Assembly: GCA_037501455.1 (NCBI GenBank)
Contig: CM074857.1
Coordinates: forward strand, 102,519,501 to 102,583,500
From: Lantana camara
Taxonomy: Eukaryota; Streptophyta; Magnoliopsida; Lamiales; Verbenaceae
DNA length: 64,000 nucleotides
Direction of reading: 5' to 3'
The notes under the pieces were generated by a model. It ran no database searches. It worked only from the letters and a program-made list of their open reading frames with translations, and was not told the DNA's origin. Position numbers and translations under genes: made by a program. The stretch's first letter is position 1, and each line of letters opens with the position of its first letter. Positions 34,421-44,078 of this stretch are shown piece after piece.

Positions 34421-35964
34421 ATTCTCTTTGATTTTTTAGCAACATAAGATACACAATGCAGCAGGAATACAAACTCCAAAAGCATTTCCTGAAATACTCA
34501 ATAAGAATATAGATTTATATTGTTAAAAAAATAAGAAAAAACATACAAGTATATAATAGGTAAGCTATTTATCACCAACAAGATTAATAACACTGCCATG
34601 CAAACACCTGGGTAAATAGAAGAACACAAGACCTTCGGTGAATGAAATCAGCTTTTAAGCAAGAAACTTCATTCAATTCAATTGTTACAGTCAATATTAA
34701 CGAACTTCAAGAGGGAATTTCAAGTATTTCAAAATTATGAAAATTTTGGCAAAACCAAGCTACTCATAACGTTTTCAATTCATTAAGACTCTCTATTAAC
34801 ATTCGGCACTCTCAAACTCAAAAATCAAAGAGAACTAAGTTTAGTAAAATTATAAAGCAATAGAAAATCTATATAGAGGTCATCAATATAATTGTCGTAC
34901 AACACAAAATTATTCAGAAAATAATATTTGGATCCCCTTTAATTATAAGACATGTTTTACAAATGAAATAAAAAGTTAATAGACAAAATTCATATTTTAA
35001 AGGGTGAAATCCTTTTTCCCACTTCACCCTCATAAATACCAATTTTGACGCTACAAAGTATAAAGAGAATATAAATCAGGCAAGGTTCTAGTGGTTTTCG
35101 AAAGGGGTATAGCAGACCATTCTCAATCCAAACAGATAGCCAACTACAACCCCAATGCACAATGTATACACAATCAACACAATCTCCCCAAACCCATGTA
35201 CATAGTGCACCGTAACGCAAGTACTGCTGCCTAAGCACAAGCTGCAAACCACATGGTAGACACACATTCCAATATATGAAGATAAAATGGGAGAAGCAAA
35301 CAAATTGGTAAATCTATATACACTTCATTACCCAACCTATATGCTTTCCTTAAGAAAAATTTCAGTTACTCCAGACTTTAGTGCTCTTTAAAAACAGAAA
35401 AGTGCTAAGCTGAGGGAACAGGAATCTGCTCAGAATAATGACTTTGTCATCTTATGAATTTTTGGTTGATTGGAGAAAGAATCTAAAGAGATTTTTAAAA
35501 CATATGTGTCTGCATGACTACAGTCTGTAGAACCTGATAACTAAATTAAATGAAGTAATTAAGACAGCATAAGTGGCAGTGTGACAATTTCACAGCAAAT
35601 AACAAAAATTAGAAATGGTTATGACTTCCTTTTTTGTAAGACTCGATGGCTTGAATTACTAACATCATCAATCTGCTAAATCATGGAACTTCACAGATAC
35701 AAATTTAGGGTACTCGAAATACAATTACAAGATAAACAGAGAATGGAAATAAGACACAAATCACCCAGATAAATACCTCCTTTATGACTTCAACATGAAT
35801 TGATTTGAGCTGAGGTGTTCATGAATTTGTCTGAATTTCTGTTTAAGCCTTTGTATCTGCATAAGACCGAGATATAAACCAAAAATATAAGCTCAATTTA
35901 TGTTTCTCGCTTTCGTTGTCCTAAAGAGCGTCTCAGAGTAGTGATGTCAAACTCTATGCCATGG

Positions 35965-36155
35965 TTATAATTGAATGCACATATAAAATTCACCTAGCAA
36001 TACATAATCTTGACAATTTTGGATCATAATTGACACAGTAGAACAATAAAAATCACCTCTTTAATGAGTCCCCTCAACAAGTAGCAGTATCTCTTTGTTG
36101 GCTTGAATCTACTTCCCTCCTACGTATTGCAAAGTCACCAACATCACACATTTTA
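35965..36155. repeat. About 190-bp repeat inside CACTA, second copy
   Basis: Direct repeat of 34225-34420 (GACACAGTAGAACAATAAAA, CTTTAATGAGTCCCCTCAAC). Confidence 0.75.
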
Positions 36156-36734
36156 ATCTGGAATTACAAGCTAGATAGCTTGTGGGATGAATTACAATGC
36201 TAGTGTAAATAAAGTGATACCATTTGAAGAAGTTTTTTTTTTTTTTGGACATGACTATGCTTTCTCACTTTCAAACAATACAAGGATCAACTTACAACAT
36301 TGGCGAACTTTTAAAAGCTTTTACACGTGTAATTACAAAATCTACAGTCTCAACCATTGAAACTCCCGACCAACACCGAGACATGAGACTGGATATCGAT
36401 AACATGTCATATGAGGTCAGTTTTTTCCCTTTGTTCTTTCTTACTTCTCCAGCAGTATTGAGGAACGTGTGAAAACTCAAAAAAGAAAGTAATAATAATA
36501 ATGATGATGCTTTTATGCTTTTAGCTTAAGAATAGCAGAAACGAGTGCTTTGTTTTGTTGCTTAAGATTTTGTAATTCCAACAAGATTACAAAAGTACAA
36601 ACCACAGTCGGGCGACCACGCGTAATTACAAAATCTACACTCCCAACCAAATAAACATAAAAACTTTTATAAACTTCGTTTCGACCCTGATTTCTAACAA
36701 TTCCCTTTTATCGAACAGAATATGTATAATACAC

Positions 36735-37035
36735 TGTCAGAGCCTAAGACTTAAAACGAGTAAATTTACCGGCATCACGAAGGTGGTAGACGCCATCGTA
36801 CTCAACGGCGGGGATGAACCAGAGGGGGCTGTAGATGGCGTGGGCGGCGGAGAAGGGCTGCAACGAAGGCGGCTGTCGGGAGGGAGGGGGGCCAGCGGCG
36901 GAGAGTGGCTGTGGAACGAAGGAGACTGCGAGAGGGTGAGCGGCGGTGAGGGCTGGCGGCTGGGGAGTGGGTTTGAGCTGGAGAGAGTGCTGGCGAGTGG
37001 CGAATCTTGGTGGTAGTCGGCGGCGGCGAGCTTCG
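36735..37035 (-). pseudogene. GC-rich gene-like segment carried in CACTA (split by LTR element)
   Basis: On the reverse strand, the sequence 41065-40970 followed by 37035-36735 would be continuous without the LTR element. It is much more GC-rich than its surroundings and reads as Pro/Ser/Arg-rich in all frames. One frame encodes WFIPAVEYDGVYHLRDAG up to a GTAAAT splice-donor-like site near 36772, which resembles the end of a first exon. It may be a captured gene start. I cannot name the source gene. Confidence 0.4.
36935..37035. repeat. 101-bp flanking direct repeat, left copy
   Basis: GGTGAGCGGCGGTGAGG... to ...CGGCGAGCTTCG, ending exactly where the 5' LTR starts (37036). It is identical over 101 bp to 40869-40969, which starts exactly after the 3' LTR. 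Confidence 0.95.
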
Positions 37036-37387
37036 TGTTATGAGCATGACTGTCATGACGGCTTAATAGGATCAAGAAACGGTGTCGTTTGCGGGAGGCG
37101 CATCCCATTTGAAGAAAACGTCAAGCTTTGCCTTATTCCTTATTTCGTTTTTAATTAATTAAGTTGTAATAGTTAATTAGTTGTTAATTAGCCATTATGG
37201 TTGTGTTTTGTTGCTGAGATACTATATCAGCTGTAGGTGTGAACTTTAGGGGTAAGTTGAATGAAAATCAGTTTTCTTCCTCAATTTCTCTCTAACTTCT
37301 ACCCTGTCTTCTCTAATCTCTCTCAATCTCTCCCTCTAATCTCTCACTCAAATCTCTTCAGTACAATCGTTTAGCAGATTCATAACA
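37036..37387 (+). repeat. 5' LTR of the gene-carrying element
   Basis: 352 bp, bounded by TGTTATGA and TCATAACA. CT-rich tracts (CTCTCTAACTTCTACC, CTCTCAATCTCTCC) lie near its 3' end, as in a plant leader. Confidence 0.95.
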
Positions 37388-37388
37388 A

Positions 37389-40337
37389 ATGGCCTCAGAG
37401 CAAGGTTTCGAGCAAAACCTGGAGGAGAAAATCATAAGAAATGAAGCCGAACGTCTGGATCGGTTAAAGGAAGATTTTGGTCTCTTATTAAAAGGACAAA
37501 AGGAAATCATAAACCAAATGGAAGATGTGAGATCTATGGTTTCAAAACTGGTGGAGAGAGCAAACCTGATAAAAGGTAAAAACCCTAGCCCGCCCATTTA
37601 TGTTGAAGTCGCAGCTGGTATGGGAGATCCTACTGGAAATGTTACGGTGTTGGAAAGCTTTGATACTGTGGATACTCAGTTGAGTGTGTCGGATTCCATG
37701 AAGAGCTTGAAGGATAAGAAACTAATGGGCAAGGAAACTAGAAAAAATTTCGACACTTACCTGTTCGATAAAATGCCTGAAAGAGAAAGTAAAGGATTGT
37801 TGGAATTAGAAACAACAAATATGGTGTTAAATGACAAGTATGTGTTCGAAGAGAATAAGCTTGGGAGAAATGTCCTAGAGTTTGATCGTGATGGAAAATC
37901 CATGGGAGTCATGTTGAAGTCTAGCACTGGAAATAACTCACTACTTGTAGAGGGTATAGTGGAGACATTGTTGGAGAGAAGCTCCTTTGTGCAATTTTTT
38001 GACGGTTCTATTGGAAGTTCAAGGAAAGCTATTTTGGAAAACCTTCATCAAATGTCAACAAGTGCGTTAAGAGTCCTAGGTTTTGCGTACAAGGATGATC
38101 TCCCAGAATTTGCTGCATACAATGGTGATGAAGACCATCCAACACATCAGCTCTTATTGAACCCTGCAAATTATTCCTCGATTGAGAGCAAATTAGTATT
38201 CGTTGGCTTACCTGGTTTGAGAGACCCACCTTGGAAAGAAGTCCATCAAGCAATTGAGGATTGCAGAACAGCTGGCATACAAGTTATAGTAATTACAAGA
38301 GATAACAAAAATACAGCTGAAGCATTTTGTCGTGATATTGGTGTTTTTGATCGCCATGAGAATATCAATCCCAGAAGCTTAACCGATTGCAATAACCAAA
38401 TTGCAGAGAGATCTAAAATTGAAGTTGCTGCAAATGAGTTCAACTCCAAGTTCGAGTTGATTCTGTTTGGTGAAATTGCAGGAAACAATAAACCGAGTTG
38501 CAAAAATAAAAATGATCGTTGTTTCACTGATAGTCTGCACTTCTCGTATTGTAAGTATGTTCATCCACTTACTGTGTTTATGATTGATCCGGGTGGATGG
38601 ATTGTTGAATTGCTAAGAAACATTAAAGGAGGTCGATATGTTGAGTTGCTTAGAAAAGTTGCTAATAATATTAAGAAAATTCTTGAAATATTGGGTGCAT
38701 CGGGGATTAACGGTGAGCTGCAAAAAGGCGTGCCAAAAGTACTCGACTCTTTGGGAGTGGCTGGGATTACAAGTGTTGGTTATCTTTTGGCTATTCAACA
38801 TGATACGAGAAAGATTTGTGGTGCAAGGGATCGTGGGAAGCATTTTGACTTGAAGAAAGAAAAAGAAAGGGAGCAATTGATTGCCAAGATCAGAATGCAT
38901 GCTCAAGTCATTTGGACTGCTATGCTTTTCCAAGCAGCTGCGAAAGGACAAAATGTTCCAGGAATTGCAAAGTCATCTGCAAGTCCAACTCGAATTGGTG
39001 ATTTTAATATCAGCCCAAAGGAACTAGTTGCAATGAATAGGGAGCATGATCTCTCTCAACAACAACAAAGTGGAGGGGTTAACGGAATAGCTAGAAAGTT
39101 GAAGTCAAAAGTGGAGAAAGGGGTAATGGAAGATAAGTCTGACCTCATAAATCAAAAGAAAGCTTTTGGATCAAACACATATCCTCGAAAGAAAGTGCGG
39201 AGTTTTTGGACGTTTGTATGGGATGCTTGTTGGGATACCACACTTATCATATTGATGGTAGCTGCAGCTGTTTCCCTAACTCTGGGAATAAAGACCGAGG
39301 GTATAAAAGAAGGTTGGTATGATGGAGGAAGCATCGCCTTGGCAGTTCTTATAGTAATTTTATTCACTGCCGTAAGTGATTACAAACAATCCCTTCAATT
39401 CCAAAATTTGAATGAGGAGAAGTCCGACTCCGAGGTGAGTGATGGTGAGTTTTTGGATTCATTCAACATTGATTTTGTTGAGTTTGGGAAAACCAAGTCT
39501 AGAATTGTTGAACCCAAGTTCAGAATGAGTTTAGTTGAGCTATTATATGAGAGCAAAGTGGGGTTGATATCTGTGTATGGTAACTTAGAGATGGAGGAGT
39601 GGGAATTATCTGTTTTTACTGAATATCAAATACGTAAGTACAACTTTGAAGGGGGACAATTTGTTGCAGCTAGAAATGGAATGAAATTTGTAGAGCAGAA
39701 AAGAGGAAAAAGGGAAAAGGCTGCACGAAAATTTAATGTTTCACAGATAGAAGAGTTGGTTGTTGCAGGACATATAACAACTCATCGTCAGGTCAATTAC
39801 AAGAGAAGCAGTCATAGTCAGCACAGCCTGACCTTGTCCGGTTATGAGGTTTGCTATAGTCCCCAACGTTTAGTTTTGGATTTTATAATTGGTCAGTTCA
39901 GATCTTTAGTTCCATTGTTACTGGGGTATAGATGCTGGAATTATCTACCAATGAGCTACATGATGTTGTACAACTTCTACAGAAATGTTGTCGTTGTTCT
40001 CGTCTTATTCTGGTTTGCTATAAATGGATTTGCAGTTCACATTTCATCTGAACAGGCAGAGACACTTGTACGGGCACTTGGGGTGAAGTCTGTTGAAAGA
40101 GATCGGAAAGTGAGAAATGTAGAACTGAAGAGTTCTCTGATGGTCCTAATTTCATTTGGCATTTTGCTATTTGGGAAATCAGAAGTTTACATCATGATAG
40201 TTGAAGTAGAGCCTGTAACAAGTTATAGAGGGATATTGATGGGTTTGAAACCATTGGTGTGGACTCGTGGACTCTTGACTTTGATGAACAATTTGATGTG
40301 GACAATGAAGCAGTTGCATCCTACAATTTCCATCTAG
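37389..40337 (+). CDS. Chimeric ORF, 982 aa: Ca2+-ATPase pieces, MurE-like piece, subtilase pieces
   Basis: Open without a stop for 982 codons. Residues 1-60 are coiled-coil-like ([19 protein letters not shown]). About 161-331 match the nucleotide-binding part of ER-type Ca2+-ATPases (ECA): [32 protein letters not shown] and [20 protein letters not shown], where the conserved TGDNK has become TRDNK. About 485-678 match the N-terminus to TM2 of autoinhibited Ca2+-ATPases (ACA8/ACA10 type): [59 protein letters not shown]. About 707-761 resemble a plastid MurE ligase N-terminus ([14 protein letters not shown]). About 877-909 match an SBT2 subtilase propeptide ([16 protein letters not shown]), followed at 914-950 by its signal region. 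No pump or protease activity is possible: the catalytic phosphorylation Asp loop and the protease domain are missing. Residues 332-484 and 762-876 are unassigned. Confidence 0.85.
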   Translation: MASEQGFEQNLEEKIIRNEAERLDRLKEDFGLLLKGQKEIINQMEDVRSMVSKLVERANLIKGKNPSPPIYVEVAAGMGDPTGNVTVLESFDTVDTQLSVSDSMKSLKDKKLMGKETRKNFDTYLFDKMPERESKGLLELETTNMVLNDKYVFEENKLGRNVLEFDRDGKSMGVMLKSSTGNNSLLVEGIVETLLERSSFVQFFDGSIGSSRKAILENLHQMSTSALRVLGFAYKDDLPEFAAYNGDEDHPTHQLLLNPANYSSIESKLVFVGLPGLRDPPWKEVHQAIEDCRTAGIQVIVITRDNKNTAEAFCRDIGVFDRHENINPRSLTDCNNQIAERSKIEVAANEFNSKFELILFGEIAGNNKPSCKNKNDRCFTDSLHFSYCKYVHPLTVFMIDPGGWIVELLRNIKGGRYVELLRKVANNIKKILEILGASGINGELQKGVPKVLDSLGVAGITSVGYLLAIQHDTRKICGARDRGKHFDLKKEKEREQLIAKIRMHAQVIWTAMLFQAAAKGQNVPGIAKSSASPTRIGDFNISPKELVAMNREHDLSQQQQSGGVNGIARKLKSKVEKGVMEDKSDLINQKKAFGSNTYPRKKVRSFWTFVWDACWDTTLIILMVAAAVSLTLGIKTEGIKEGWYDGGSIALAVLIVILFTAVSDYKQSLQFQNLNEEKSDSEVSDGEFLDSFNIDFVEFGKTKSRIVEPKFRMSLVELLYESKVGLISVYGNLEMEEWELSVFTEYQIRKYNFEGGQFVAARNGMKFVEQKRGKREKAARKFNVSQIEELVVAGHITTHRQVNYKRSSHSQHSLTLSGYEVCYSPQRLVLDFIIGQFRSLVPLLLGYRCWNYLPMSYMMLYNFYRNVVVVLVLFWFAINGFAVHISSEQAETLVRALGVKSVERDRKVRNVELKSSLMVLISFGILLFGKSEVYIMIVEVEPVTSYRGILMGLKPLVWTRGLLTLMNNLMWTMKQLHPTISI
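37390..37401 (+). other. Primer-binding site overlapping the ORF start
   Basis: TGGCCTCAGAGC, two bases after the 5' LTR end, matches the initiator tRNA-Met complement TGGTATCAGAGC at 10 of 12 positions. The ORF's ATG (37389-37391) overlaps its first bases, so the protein's first residues are coded by the primer site. Confidence 0.75.
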
Positions 40338-40425
40338 GGAAGAGATACAATATGCTTCTTGGCATGCTGTTTGAACAAGGCAGCTATAAGAAACTTTATA
40401 GCAACCGACATCTTATAAATGAATT
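40129..40425 (+). pseudogene. SBT2 subtilase N-terminal piece, permuted and frameshifted
   Basis: From about 40129 the main frame reads [20 protein letters not shown] and [10 protein letters not shown], like the signal region and propeptide start of SBT2-type subtilases. After about 40245 the similarity moves to another frame: [47 protein letters not shown]. The piece that normally follows RHLIN, namely GFAVHIS, lies upstream at about 40022. The order is therefore permuted, with the cut exactly at the LIN/GFAV junction. Confidence 0.7.
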
Positions 40426-40504
40426 GCTAGCCGCTTTTGAGATAGGAGTAACGAAGATTTGGTGGCGTTGCCGGTTAGGATCCTTGAGGACAAGGATCTT
40501 TTCA

Positions 40505-40516
40505 ACGGGGGAGATA
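40505..40516 (+). other. Polypurine tract
   Basis: ACGGGGGAGATA ends directly at the 3' LTR start (40517), the expected site of plus-strand priming. Confidence 0.8.
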
Positions 40517-40868
40517 TGTTATGAGCATGACTGTCATGAGGGCTTAATAGGATCAAGAAACGGTGTCGTTTGCGGGAGGCGCATCCCATTTGAAGAAAAC
40601 GTCAAGCTTTGCCTTATTCCTTATTTCGTTTTTAATTAATTAAGTTGTAATAGTTAATTAGTTGTTAATTAGCCATTATGGTTGTGTTTTGTTGCTGAGA
40701 TACTATATCAGCTGTAGGTGTGAACTTTAGGGGTAAGTTGAATGAAAATCAGTTTTCTTCCTCAATTTCTCTCTAACTTCTACCCTGTCTTCTCTAATCT
40801 CTCTCAATCTCTCCCTCTAATCTCTCACTCAAATCTCTTCAGTACAATCGTTTAGCAGATTCATAACA
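40517..40868 (+). repeat. 3' LTR of the gene-carrying element
   Basis: 352 bp, same length as the 5' LTR, with one substitution seen (GAGGGCTT against GACGGCTT). Confidence 0.95.
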
Positions 40869-40969
40869 GGTGAGCGGCGGTGAGGGCTGGCGGCTGGGGA
40901 GTGGGTTTGAGCTGGAGAGAGTGCTGGCGAGTGGCGAATCTTGGTGGTAGTCGGCGGCGGCGAGCTTCG
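40869..40969. repeat. 101-bp flanking direct repeat, right copy
   Basis: Identical to 36935-37035. After it the GC-rich host segment continues (TGTTTGTCCTTCCTGCGCC). Confidence 0.95.
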
Positions 40970-41142
40970 TGTTTGTCCTTCCTGCGCCGCTCGAAAGGGG
41001 AAAGGGAGAAATTAGGGCTTTCTTGTGCGAGGGAGAAGGGGCAAAGACGGGAATTTAATTTGGGAAAGAGGGGGAAGTATTAACCATGAAAGTAAGATAT
41101 TGTTATAAAATATGATATATAATATCTAAAATATAATATAAC

Positions 41143-41512
41143 GGATAATTCCTCAAAAATCCCCAAGTGTAAACTGAATTTCCTTTTCACTTCTCAATTT
41201 TGAAAAAGTTCTTGTTTACTCCCCAATTGAAAAACAAAATTCCTTTTCAGTCCCCAAGGTTGTATAATAATTCAGTAATTACGTACATTTTTTAGATAAT
41301 TGCGTATAAAAATCCCGCAATCTCGTATATACGACATTTTGAGATTTTTATACGCAATTCCCTCAAAAATGTACGCAATTCCTAAAGACAATTTACGAAC
41401 ATGTACTGTTTGTGGGGACCTAAAAGGAATTTTGTTTTTCAATTGGGGATTGAATGGGAACTTTTTCAAAACTGGGGACCTAAAAGAAATTTTTTCAACT
41501 TTTTGGTACTAT
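41143..41512. mobile_element. Foldback MITE with arms of about 85 bp
   Basis: The left arm (41157-41262: AATTTTGAAAAAGTTC, CCCCAATTGAAAAACAAAAT, TCCTTTTCAGTCCCCAAGG) pairs with the right arm (41413-41508: GGGGACCTAAAAGGAATTTT, GTTTTTCAATTGGGG, GAACTTTTTCAAAACTGGGG). The middle is itself palindromic around AATCTCGTATATACGAC, with AATTGCGTATAAAAATC facing GATTTTTATACGCAATT. It is nested inside the CACTA element. Confidence 0.75.
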
Positions 41513-42067
41513 TCAAAGATTTTCCCATATAAATATCTCTATATTATAAAAATTAACGTACATAGCCATTTATAATACCATTTAATAGACTTGTAACTTT
41601 TTACCAAAAAAAAAAATTTGATAGACTTGTAATTATATATTATATTATTTCAAGATAATGGATCACTTGTAACTATTATATCATATATTATATTATATCT
41701 TAATTGACTTACATTAATTATATTAATCTTGTTGGAATTACAATTAGCTTGCACATTATATATTATCATGTGTTATGTCAAATTCTTAAATGTCATATAT
41801 GTTATATAATATTGTATCACTATACAAGTATAAACATGTTAATGATTTATTATGTACGTGTGTCATATCTTACGAAAAATAACTAATAAAATATAATACA
41901 AATATATCAATAATTATTAATTAACATTACTAGATATAATATGATCATTTATAAGTAATTACAATTAATTAACTTGTTTTCACTTTACAATTACAATTAC
42001 ATATATGTTATATGATATAACATATACGATATATCTTCATTATAACATGACTTATATAGTGTATAGA
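41513..42067. other. Very AT-rich stretch inside CACTA
   Basis: TATAT-rich sequence without a recognisable gene or repeat, between the foldback MITE and the CACTA subterminal repeats. Confidence 0.4.
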
Positions 42068-42211
42068 ATTTTGCAACCGATTTTATGACCGAATATTCAT
42101 TTGCAATGCCAAATGGACAAGCTTTTATTTTCAGTTGCAAATTCGGTTGTCAAATCGGTCAAATTTGTAACGGAAAATTTTGAATTGCTAAATCCATGTT
42201 TTGTAGTAGTG

Positions 42212-42500
42212 AAACAAGCTACTGGATTTCTCCAAGTTGCTGCATCAATTCTCGCTCCCAACTCTCACTGCTGGTACGTATTTTCTGTGAAAAGAGTATC
42301 TGTCAAGATCCTCCTGTAGTCCCGTTTTGTGTGCCTCTTTATTCCCAAGCTTCATTCCCCACGTTCTCTAAGTAAAGTCCACGTTTCGGCAGAATTATTT
42401 CCCCACTCTCTCGCAACGTGCTGCGCCTTTAAGCCCATTAATTCCTCCCAAGAATAGTCAATTAGCACCAACAAAGCTGAGCATTTCTGCGGACTCTTTC
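42212..42500. repeat. Unrecognised repeat, right part (split by CACTA)
   Basis: Moderately GC-rich non-coding sequence (TCTCCAAGTTGCTGCATCAA, TCGCTCCCAACTCTCACTG). It probably continues the repeat that ends at 32312, since the CACTA termini sit exactly between them. The following 42500-42825 shows nothing recognisable. Confidence 0.35.
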
Positions 42501-42825
42501 CAACCGTGGCATATTAATTTGAGAGTGGGCTTCTTCCAGTGATGCATGCATGGGCCAAATATCACCAATACTGTCCAAGACACTTAATTAATTACATCAT
42601 AAATTAATGGGCCACAACAGCTTTGCCTCCAATTGGTCCAAGAAGCTTTATAATCACATTTGAGGGTGTGGGTTTTGGAATAAAAACGTGTGATTGCTCC
42701 ACTTATACCAATTTTCTCTTTCAAATTCTTCCGATCACATTTCCCTATAAAAAACACAAAATCCCATCAATTATCCAAAATCAATTCAAATAGTGGAAAA
42801 AAATATAGCAATCTAAGCTCGATAG

Positions 42826-43172
42826 TTAAACAAATATGCGACGTATCACAAAGGCAGAGATAGCCAAAGCAAAAACCTTCGCATCAGCATTGTACTGGAA
42901 ATGCACCATTCCCTTAGGGAAGACAAAGATGTCCCCCTCCTCAAGAATTTGAGTGAAGAGCTTATTCGTCGAGTCGACAAACCCGACCTGTAGGCTGCCC
43001 TGAGCGACGAATAGCAGCTCGGCTGACTGCGGAAGGGTGTGGACAGGCTTCACCATGCCGGGAGGGTAAATGAGAACCGTGTATAAGACACTCTGCCCGT
43101 TTAGGGCGGAGAACTGTCTCATTGATACTTTCAATGCCTTGAGGGATGGAAACAGAAATTTTGATGAGGATG
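42826..43172 (-). pseudogene. Germin-like protein fragment (cupin)
   Basis: The reverse strand encodes FSALNGQSVLYTVLIYPPG, AELLFVAQGSLQVGFVDSTN, ILEEGDIFVFPKGMVHFQYN and ADAKVFALAISAF, a contiguous C-terminal half of a germin-like protein. These are apoplastic hexameric cupins that bind manganese, some with superoxide dismutase or oxalate oxidase activity. The first metal motif, normally HTHPR...E, here reads HTLPQSAE, so one of the two histidines is lost. The signal peptide, the N-terminal exon and the C-terminal tail are missing; the frame ends after VIRRIFV. In-frame codons continue upstream to about 43172 without a start. A decayed fragment. Confidence 0.8.
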
Positions 43173-43239
43173 TTGAATATGCTCGAAAATTATTTTGTCG
43201 TCAAAGATATATATGCAGTAACCACGTCAACAATATTAT

Positions 43240-44078
43240 AAATTGAAAAAATACTGATTCAATAAATGAGAAAAAATACTAACTCAAAAAAGAACAACTA
43301 TATGTCAAATGATGTGACAACTACGTTGCATTTTTTATTTTTTTTTTTCCAATTTATTTAGTCAAATAATTTTCGGATACATTGTAATTTTTTAAAAGTT
43401 AAAGTTACAATTTAAATGGCAAAACAAAATTTTGATGGGATAAAATTGTCAAAATAAAAAACTTGTAAGACCAATTATATATTTTTAAAATTGGGTAAAT
43501 TATATTGACAACTCTGTATTTGGACTTTGGAAGTACTTATACGAATCCTTTTTACTATAGGAAATTACATTTTTGCCCGACCCATAATTTGCTGATAATA
43601 ATAGATAATATGTCCAATTTGGTATAGAAAACAAAAATTTGTTAACATTTTTGATATTTAGTATGGGAGTTATTTCAGTGTAATAACTCATTCACATAGT
43701 GATAGTAACTTTATTTCAATTGTTTTAAATGAATTATTTTAAAAAGTTTGATAGTGTTGGTAATTTAATAAGGGGTAATATTTTTTGCACCCCAATGTTT
43801 GCGATGTTTTGCACTTTAATACCCAATTTTTAAAATTTAAGGATTCGATAGTTTCAATTAAGTGCTCAATTTCAAATCCAACCAATAAGTGTAAAACACG
43901 TACCATTTTCTTAGTGGCCGAATCTGAAATTAGGCACTTAAGTACAACAAAATTTAATGATTGGGTGCTAAAATATAAAATTTTAAAGATTTGGTACTAA
44001 AGTACAAAACACCTCCAAGGTTGAGGTGTTAAAAAAATATTAACCCATTTAATAAATATTAATTTGAGACTAGTCAAA
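43240..44078 (-). repeat. Copy of the F-box upstream repeat, split by a MITE
   Basis: Reverse-orientation copy of 8800-9400 and of part of 1300-1500. It contains TATGGGAGTTATTTCA, TAACTCATTCACATAGTGAT and AAGTTTGATAGTGTTGGTAA. The MITE at 43772 interrupts it. After the MITE the repeat resumes with TTAATAAATATTAATTTGAG and ends near 44078, where Gypsy sequence begins. No F-box gene is attached. Confidence 0.7.
43772..44046. mobile_element. MITE, 275 bp, with 9-bp target duplication
   Basis: Ends GGGGTAATATTTTTTGCAC and, inverted, GGGTTAATATTTTTTTAACA. It is flanked on both sides by ATTTAATAA (43763-43771 and 44047-44055). The same site is uninterrupted in arm A (reverse strand, near 1325-1345), a paralogous empty site. 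A 9-bp duplication fits Mutator-type elements. Confidence 0.85.

Larger units (their letters stand above)
37036..40868 (+). mobile_element. Gene-carrying non-autonomous LTR retrotransposon, 3833 bp
   Basis: Two LTRs of 352 bp (37036-37387 and 40517-40868) start TGTTATGA and end TCATAACA. I find a single difference between them (near position 24), so insertion is recent. The primer-binding-site-like TGGCCTCAGAGC lies at 37390-37401, and a purine tract GGGGGAGATA immediately precedes the 3' LTR. No gag, protease, RT or integrase motif is present. The internal region is one long chimeric frame made from host gene pieces. This resembles maize Bs1, which carries a plasma-membrane proton-ATPase fragment. 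It must have been mobilised in trans. Flanks are a perfect 101-bp direct repeat instead of a 5-bp duplication. Confidence 0.9.
32313..42211. mobile_element. CACTA-type DNA transposon, non-autonomous, with nested insertion
   Basis: The left end CACTACTAGAAAACATGAG (32313) and the right end, read in reverse, CACTACTACAAAACATGGAT (42211) are matching terminal inverted repeats of the CACTA superfamily. Both ends are rich in TTGCAACCGAA-type subterminal repeats (32340-32790 and 42068-42175), the usual transposase-binding arrays of this group. No transposase gene was found in the 9.9 kb. The interior holds internal duplications, a GC-rich gene-like segment and a nested LTR element (37036-40868). 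The flanking trinucleotides (TTA and AAA) do not match, so the 3-bp target duplication is not confirmed and one end could belong to another copy. Confidence 0.8.

Noticed and set aside
36802..37108. Proline-rich reverse frames as a gene
   Set aside because: High GC content keeps several frames open at once. They run into the LTR, so they are not independent proteins.
37389..40337. A functional calcium pump
   Set aside because: Only parts of two different pump classes are present, in wrong order. The phosphorylation loop and most membrane helices are missing.
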